A stretch of 64,000 nt of DNA, taken from G965207335 sp965207335. Lineage in GTDB: Bacteria; Pseudomonadota; Gammaproteobacteria; PS1; Pseudothioglobaceae. The position numbers and the translations under genes were made by a program. How positions within the stretch are numbered: the stretch's first letter is position 1; each line of letters opens with the position of its first letter. The DNA lies in assembly GCA_965207335.1 (NCBI GenBank), contig OZ242267.1, forward strand, positions 992,001 to 1,056,000. Direction: 5' to 3'. This document shows positions 58,674 through 64,000 of the stretch, in pieces. Under the pieces are notes generated by a model that saw nothing but the letters and a program-made list of their open reading frames with translations, was not told where the DNA came from and searched no databases.

Positions 58674-59246
58674 TTACTTCAGTTTTTTAAATTCATTAAA
58701 TGCAAATTCTTCGCCATAAAAAATATAGATTTTATCTTCTTCCTCATGTTTATTTTTAGTACTTGTTTTTCTAGTATCATCTTTAATAAGGCAAATTTTA
58801 TTGTAATTTATTTTATATAATTTTGGTGCTATATTACAGTGTGTAGTTAGTAGTTGTTTTAAATAGTACATCAAAGGAATACTATATTTTAATTGTTTTT
58901 TAGCTTTTTTAAAATTATTATATGATTTTTTTAGTTCACACAAAATACAATTAATTTCGTTATCATTAATACTTATAAAAATGTAATCACAATTATAGTT
59001 ATATCCTTCATAGATTTGTTTGTCTTCATCTTTTTGAACAACAAATGAAGCATGAGAGTTTTTACCAATATCAAAAACAACTAGGTTAATATTTTCCTTT
59101 CTTTCTATATTTATTGAAATATTAGTTTTATACCTACCTTCTTCTTTACTACCTTTTAAAATAAATTTTTCATCTTTTAATCTTAGTATATTTTTAACTT
59201 TAATAATCTTATCAAAGCAACTAGATAAACTATCAGTCATCTTCAT
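58674..59246 (-). CDS. Putative PD-(D/E)xK-type nuclease, partner of the AAA ATPase
   Basis: A 190-residue protein with no recognisable named family. Residues 80-125 read like a PD-(D/E)xK nuclease core: Asp87 in NYNCDYIFI, then a beta strand ending in Glu104 and Lys106 (CILCELKKS), followed by a helix with KKAKKQLKYS-like Gln/Lys positions. Its start lies inside the 3' end of the ATPase gene (14-bp overlap), so the two are translationally coupled. This two-gene pattern recalls ATPase/nuclease defence systems. The nuclease call is inference from the motif alone. Confidence 0.55.
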   Translation of the reverse strand: MKMTDSLSSCFDKIIKVKNILRLKDEKFILKGSKEEGRYKTNISINIERKENINLVVFDIGKNSHASFVVQKDEDKQIYEGYNYNCDYIFISINDNEINCILCELKKSYNNFKKAKKQLKYSIPLMYYLKQLLTTHCNIAPKLYKINYNKICLIKDDTRKTSTKNKHEEEDKIYIFYGEEFAFNEFKKLK

Positions 59247-60600
59247 TACCTAGTGTTGCTGTTAAGTGGCGAGATATTTTATTAATTTTAGCAATAGTAT
59301 TATCAAATATTGTAACTTCTAAGCCAAATTTATCAATCTTACATTCATTTATAGTGCCTTTTTCACAAATATAGCCACTAACTTTTTTCTCTGATAGTAT
59401 CATTTCTTTTTTATATTCTTTTAAAGGATAATCTTTTTCATCAATACTATTTAGCATAATTAAGTTATTAATTTCTTGAATAAAATAATCGCTATGTGTA
59501 GTTACTAATACTTTTACCCCAGCATTTACACACATAGCCAAAAGTCTAGCCATATAAATTTGATTTTTAGGAGATAGGTGACCTTCTGGCTCGTCAATAA
59601 TTAATAATTGCCCTTTTTTAGCGGTAAATTTTAAGAAAAAATACAACTGCAAAAATCCTCTAGTAGAGGATGATGCTAAATGCAGAGGTATATCAAATTT
59701 ATCATTTTCTGTGCGTTTTTTAGATATTAGTCTTCTTTCATTTTTATCAACTTTATAATAGGCATTCATCATATTTTTAATATAATCAAAAAGTTTAGCA
59801 GTATTAATATCTGATATTTTTTTTGAATGAGTGTCTAAATCTCTAATATAGTCTATATTATCTTGAATTGCTCCTGCATAACGAGAGGAAAATTTATCTA
59901 TAATATCAAATGGTGAGAGTTTACGCCTTTGTTTTTTATTTTCCATTTTTTGCAATATTTCAACAACGCGGTTTTTAGCTACATCTAAATCTTTATAAAA
60001 TAAAGATATGCCAAGCCTTTCTGCAGTAATAATAAATGGCGATTGTTTATTTACTAAAAGTCCAATAACAACATCATTAACCATATCTTCTATAATAAAT
60101 TGTGGTATTTTTTCTGTATATGCCAATGTAAAAATTAACTTATTTGTTTTACAACTAATTTTTATGAAATTTTCGTTTTTATCGCCTTTTTTCTTAAATA
60201 CTATTTTAAGCTCAGTTTTATTACTATTATCAATATTAAAATTAACCTTAGTATTTTTAAAATATTTTCTTTCTGAGCTAAAAAATTCATGTAAGTCTTC
60301 AGAGTAACTCTCAGATAATATCTTTACAGCATCTTCTTTTAAAGTTTTTAATTTATTATCATCTATTTTAATATCAGCAGTACCTTTAAGTAATAATTTT
60401 TTTGCAATATCTTTTATGTTAATACCATCTTTTGCTGAAACTTCAGCTTTATGCCTGTAAGTATTATTTAAAAATCCATATATAGTATAGGCAGCATAAG
60501 TCTTGCCAGAGTTATTTTCACCTGCAATGATAGTTAAATCATTTAATTTTATTGTGCCTTTTTTAATAGGACCTAAATTTGTAAATTCTGCTGTTATCAT
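59233..60600 (-). CDS. AAA/OLD-like ATPase (SMC-type, AAA_15/21)
   Basis: A 455-residue ABC/SMC-class ATPase without membrane segments. Walker A GENNSGKT is at 27-34 after the typical opening FTNLGPIKKGTIKLNDLTI. A signature-like LASSSTRGFLQLYFFLK lies at 308-324, Walker B LLIIDEPEGHLSP at 332-344 and the H-loop TTHSDYF at 367-373. There is no Toprim domain, unlike full OLD proteins; the short C-terminus ends near the partner gene. It resembles the ATPase subunits of several anti-phage systems, but no exact system could be named. Confidence 0.85.
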   Translation of the reverse strand: MITAEFTNLGPIKKGTIKLNDLTIIAGENNSGKTYAAYTIYGFLNNTYRHKAEVSAKDGINIKDIAKKLLLKGTADIKIDDNKLKTLKEDAVKILSESYSEDLHEFFSSERKYFKNTKVNFNIDNSNKTELKIVFKKKGDKNENFIKISCKTNKLIFTLAYTEKIPQFIIEDMVNDVVIGLLVNKQSPFIITAERLGISLFYKDLDVAKNRVVEILQKMENKKQRRKLSPFDIIDKFSSRYAGAIQDNIDYIRDLDTHSKKISDINTAKLFDYIKNMMNAYYKVDKNERRLISKKRTENDKFDIPLHLASSSTRGFLQLYFFLKFTAKKGQLLIIDEPEGHLSPKNQIYMARLLAMCVNAGVKVLVTTHSDYFIQEINNLIMLNSIDEKDYPLKEYKKEMILSEKKVSGYICEKGTINECKIDKFGLEVTIFDNTIAKINKISRHLTATLGNEDD

Positions 60601-60692
60601 ACTTTAATTATTTGTATTATAAGGTCATTATACTTATGATTATTTATTTTGTAGTATTGTTATTTTTAATAAGTTAAAACTATAAAATTAAT

Positions 60693-60930
60693 CTAACTAT
60701 TTGTAGTGTTTAAAATTTTTAATCTTAGGGCATTAAGAGCTATAAATCCTTGGGCATCTTGCTGATTGTAACTACCTTTATCGTCTTCAAAAGTAGCTAT
60801 TTCTTTGCTAAACAGGCTGTTTTTTGATTTTCTACCCACAATAATTACATTACCTTTGTATAGTTTTAAACGCACAAAGCCATTAATATTTTTTTGAGTA
60901 TTATCAATTAATGCTTGCATTGCCTCTCTC
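60693..60930 (-). pseudogene. argG: Argininosuccinate synthase, C-terminal fragment
   Basis: About 78 residues match the extreme C-terminus of ArgG: EAMQALIDNTQKN, NGFVRLKLYKGNVIIVGRKS, ATFEDDKGSYNQQDAQGFIA, LNALRLKI. The other roughly 320 residues, including the ATP- and citrulline-binding regions, are absent. Immediately upstream (60931-60941) the frame runs into a partial CRISPR repeat. The gene was cut by a rearrangement at the leader-distal end of the array, and a functional copy would have to be elsewhere. Confidence 0.85.
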
Positions 60931-60974
60931 TGGTGGTAAATATACAGTAAAGGATTACCTGTTAAACAAACACT

Positions 60975-63586
60975 TTTCTAAGCCACCTGTGTGGTGGTAA
61001 ATAAGAAGTGGTAAGCAAAGAAACATTAGATAAATTTCTAAGCCACCTGTGTGGTGGTAAATGAGTTAATACCAAACCCTTGTTTATATTTTCTAAGCCA
61101 CCTGTGTGGTGGTAAATAAACATTTGGTGAGTGGAAACGCTAATTATTTTTCTAAGCCACCTGTGTGGTGGTAAAATTAGACAACAGAATTGATTTTGTA
61201 AATGTTGTAAATAGTGGTATATAGGTTTTACTACATAATTTCTAAGCCACCTGTGTGGTGGTAAATTTATGAAGTTATTGAAATAAAATAATTGCTTTTC
61301 TAAGCCACCTGTGTGGTGGTAAATCCATCTTGTTGCTATAATTATTCTTAACAATCTTTCTAAGCCACCTGTGTGGTGGTAAATTTAACAGCATTTCTAA
61401 ATATGAAAATTTATATAATGAATTTCTAAGCCACCTGTGTGGTGGTAAATATAAAATAATCAAACAAACATTAAAAGAAAAATTTCTAAGCCACCTGTGT
61501 GGTGGTAAATAGAATTGCAAGCACAAGACAATCACAAGTTCATTTCTAAGCCACCTGTGTGGTGGTAAATTTAAACCCTTTCTAAGAGTTTTAAAACTCC
61601 AGTTTTCTAAGCCACCTGTGTGGTGGTAAATTTTCTTGAGTTGCATTTTGAATAATGCCAGAATTTCTAAGCCACCTGTGTGGTGGTAAATAAAAACAAT
61701 ATTCAACAAACAGGTATCAGCGATTTCTAAGCCACCTGTGTGGTGGTAAATTTAATGATGATGAGTTTGTTTTTGCAAGCATATTTCTAAGCCACCTGTG
61801 TGGTGGTAAATGCTAGACTTAATAAAACTAAATTTTAGTCAGTTTATTTCTAAGCCACCTGTGTGGTGGTAAATACTAGTATAAATTAGCTATATTTAAT
61901 TTAATTAGACTTTTTCTAAGCCACCTGTGTGGTGGTAAATTTAGCTGTATTTTTCTAAGCCATGGTGGTAAATTAAAGACCCTTGTAGTGCTGCTCAATA
62001 TTTTTCTAAGCCACCTGTGTGGTGGTAAATAATTATTGCATTTTGTTTATACTTTTCATATCATTTCTAAGCCACCTGTGTGGTGGTAAATACTTCTAAT
62101 TTCCAATTAGTGCAACATCATTTCTAAGCCACCTGTGTGGTGGTAAATCAATCTTATCAGCCTCCATTTTATTAAAAACTTTTCTAAGCCACCTGTGTGG
62201 TGGTAAATTTATCCAAATATGCACACGCATATGTTAGAGTTTTCTAAGCCACCTGTGTGGTGGTAAATCAAAGACGGCTCGTACGCAACTCAAGCGGCCA
62301 TTTCTAAGCCACCTGTGTGGTGGTAAATATAATAATATAATAATAGGGTCTAGCTAGCTTTTTCTAAGCCACCTGTGTGGTGGTAAATGGTAAGTTTAAT
62401 AAAGATATACAGAGCGTAGATTTCTAAGCCACCTGTGTGGTGGTAAATATTTTATTGTTATTAAGTCATCTGCCTTGCTTTTTCTAAGCCACCTGTGTGG
62501 TGGTAAATACCAAAAAGACACCCAATTATCAGAAGCAATTTTTCTAAGCCACCTGTGTGGTGGTAAATAATCAACAGCACTTTGCGTGCTGTATCTGTTA
62601 TTTCTAAGCCACCTGTGTGGTGGTAAATTCTCTAATAGCATTTTCTAACTTAGAAGTTGTTTTCTAAGCCACCTGTGTGGTGGTAAATCCCGAATTTTGC
62701 AATGACGCAGTCTTGGTTGATTTCTAAGCCACCTGTGTGGTGGTAAATACCAATGACGCTTAAAACGATATTCCACCAATTTTCTAAGCCACCTGTGTGG
62801 TGGTAAATATTTATAATGTTTGCCGCCATTACCGCTATATTTTCTAAGCCACCTGTGTGGTGGTAAATTAAATCATGTGTTGTTCCGTTTGGAAAAGAGT
62901 TTTCTAAGCCACCTGTGTGGTGGTAAATAACAGCAGTAGCAATGTATATTTTTTTAATTTTTTCTAAGCCACCTGTGTGGTGGTAAATTGGTAAGAGGTG
63001 CCACAGGCACCTTTTTACTATTTCTAAGCCACCTGTGTGGTGGTAAATAAGTACGGGAAATGGCGGCTCTGGTGGTGCATTTCTAAGCCACCTGTGTGGT
63101 GGTAAATTTTGGCATCAGTGCATTAAGATTGATTGAAGATTTCTAAGCCACCTGTGTGGTGGTAAATTGTTATTACAGCCAAATCCTCAACTGTAACATT
63201 TCTAAGCCACCTGTGTGGTGGTAAATGTGGGGCTAAAGGTGATAGTCAAGGTGGTTCATTTCTAAGCCACCTGTGTGGTGGTAAATGAAATAACTGGCGA
63301 CATAATATATGGTGTAGTTTTCTAAGCCACCTGTGTGGTGGTAAATAAGCCAAAATATGAGGGTCATCAATACTAAAATTTCTAAGCCACCTGTGTGGTG
63401 GTAAATATTTCAATATCTCTCTATCAGTTATTTTAAAATTTCTAAGCCACCTGTGTGGTGGTAAATAAGAAATATTGATTTTAAGAGATGTTTGTGTTTT
63501 TCTAAGCCACCTGTGTGGTGGTAAATGTGCAGCACTACAAGGATTCGAATTATCGGGATTTCTAAGCCACCTGTGTGGTGGTAAAT
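60975..63586 (-). CRISPR. CRISPR array, type I-F-like repeat, about 44 repeats
   Basis: About 44 copies of a 28-bp repeat spaced by mostly 29-33 bp (60-bp period). On the plus strand the repeat opens TTTCTAAGCC and closes GGTGGTAAAT; the transcribed form starts ATTTACCACC and ends GGCTTAGAAA. Its inner inverted repeat (CCACC/GGTGG) and terminal CTTAGAAA are the hallmarks of type I-F (Csy) repeats, which points to transcription from right to left. A truncated extra repeat (60931-60941) and one spacer precede the first full repeat. Irregular units occur near 61177-61238 (62-bp spacer) and 61941-61973 (11-bp spacer and 22-bp repeat). No cas gene is in the window. Confidence 0.97.
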
Positions 63587-63811
63587 AGTATTTTGAACAA
63601 AAAAAAATAAGCTACAGCAACGATTTAGTGGCAAGATTGATATTTTGACCAATGATTTTTATCGTTTATTTAACTTATTGATTTAAAATAAATTTTTAAA
63701 GAGCACCAAATTAATGGTTTAAAAAATTATACCACAACTTCATCTGGGCATAGTCAATAAATTTGTTCGGCTAAATAAAGAGGTAGTGAGACGATATTCA
63801 GTTTATTTAAA
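63587..63811 (-). promoter_or_regulatory. Putative CRISPR leader
   Basis: A 225-bp AT-rich stretch without a gene on the leader side of the array. It reads towards the array on the minus strand. It contains a T9 run next to the last repeat and an IHF-like site. The right-hand repeats are uniform while the left-hand ones are irregular, which agrees with the leader being here. Confidence 0.6.
63671..63683 (-). promoter_or_regulatory. IHF-like binding site in the CRISPR leader
   Basis: The minus strand reads AATCAATAAGTTA, a perfect match to the IHF consensus WATCAANNNNTTR, 85 bp from the first repeat. IHF bends the leader during type I-F spacer acquisition. In such AT-rich sequence a chance match is not excluded. 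Confidence 0.45.
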
Positions 63812-64000
63812 CTATTTGGTGGTTGTGTGTTTATCAGATGGCAAGTTGAGATTTTTTTCTTGCATAAATAGATGCAATGATTTAAGGCTTCCTATTTTGC
63901 CTGCTTTTATCTCAATTGGCACAATGCTACCACCACAAGAAATAACATAATCAATCTCTGCCGAACTTGATTTTCTCTCTCGCATCTAATAATGCAACTC
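63812..64000 (-). pseudogene. DUF4143-type ATPase, C-terminal end with in-frame stop
   Basis: The last 58 residues after the stop (RERKSSSAEIDYVISCGGSI, VPIEIKAG, GSLKSLHLFMQEK) match the C-terminus of AAA ATPases with a DUF4143 nuclease-like domain. A TAG at 63986-63988 interrupts the frame exactly where the family usually has Trp (LHY-stop-MRERKSSS, versus the expected YWLREK pattern), so one G-to-A change explains it. The gene continues beyond the window edge. It is probably inactive. Confidence 0.65.

Noticed and set aside
58674..60600. Assignment of the ATPase pair to PARIS, Gabija or Septu
   Set aside because: The partner lacks recognisable DUF4435, UvrD-like or HNH signatures, and the ATPase lacks a Toprim domain, so no named system fits from sequence reading alone.
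60962..63652. Reading frames made of PPHRWLR or YHHTGGLE repeats
   Set aside because: They are translations of the CRISPR repeat in different frames, not genes.

Overview
The window is AT-rich chromosomal DNA from a Gram-negative bacterium, most likely a gammaproteobacterium. The evidence is the standard spc/alpha ribosomal operon order, heptosyltransferase and O-antigen-ligase type LPS genes, an IntI-type integron integrase, and a CRISPR repeat of the type I-F kind. The genus cannot be fixed from sequence alone. The heavy load of repeats and mobile sequences argues against a strongly reduced endosymbiont.

Layout. (1) 1-8.6 kb: the end of the spc operon (rplE to rpmJ), the alpha operon (rpsM to rplQ), then rpsU and a YqeY-like gene. 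A 164-bp MITE-like element sits between rplO and secY. (2) 8.7-10.9 kb, minus strand: two DUF1538 membrane proteins with a P-II-like and a CBS-domain protein, which looks like a membrane system with two soluble ligand sensors. (3) 10.9-14.5 kb: a PabC-MltG fusion followed by an MsbA-type ABC exporter. (4) 14.5-19.1 kb: an integron platform (intI, attI region, one lipoprotein cassette, attC) embedded in clusters of a roughly 295-bp structured repeat. (5) 19.1-25.8 kb, minus strand: an LPS core/O-antigen operon ending in waaC and surE. (6) 26-32.3 kb: housekeeping genes (trpD, pepP, a gate-domain protein, a YgfX-like protein, proC, gph, rpmG-rpmB, tRNA-Ser). (7) 32.3-37.3 kb: more of the 295-bp repeat around a Fic-domain gene that carries a 12-bp minisatellite. 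(8) 37.3-57.9 kb: a 20-kb locus of five secreted proteins of 1926, 155, 3875, 165 and 583 residues. They are built from cohesin-like, dockerin-like, beta-propeller, TSP3, InlB-like and other beta-rich modules. (9) 58-64 kb: a LysE/RhtB exporter, an ATPase plus nuclease-like gene pair, a truncated argG, a 44-repeat type I-F-like CRISPR array without cas genes in view, and a nonsense-disrupted DUF4143 ATPase remnant.

How parts may work together. The surface locus is the most unusual region. Cohesin-like and Ca-binding dockerin-like domains occur in the same and neighbouring secreted proteins, which suggests a self-assembling extracellular scaffold outside the known cellulosomes. The right end looks like a defence and genome-plasticity region: an ATPase/nuclease candidate, CRISPR and gene debris. 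A MITE family with GAGACCTTTGC ends is scattered through the window, and several copies stop just upstream of start codons.
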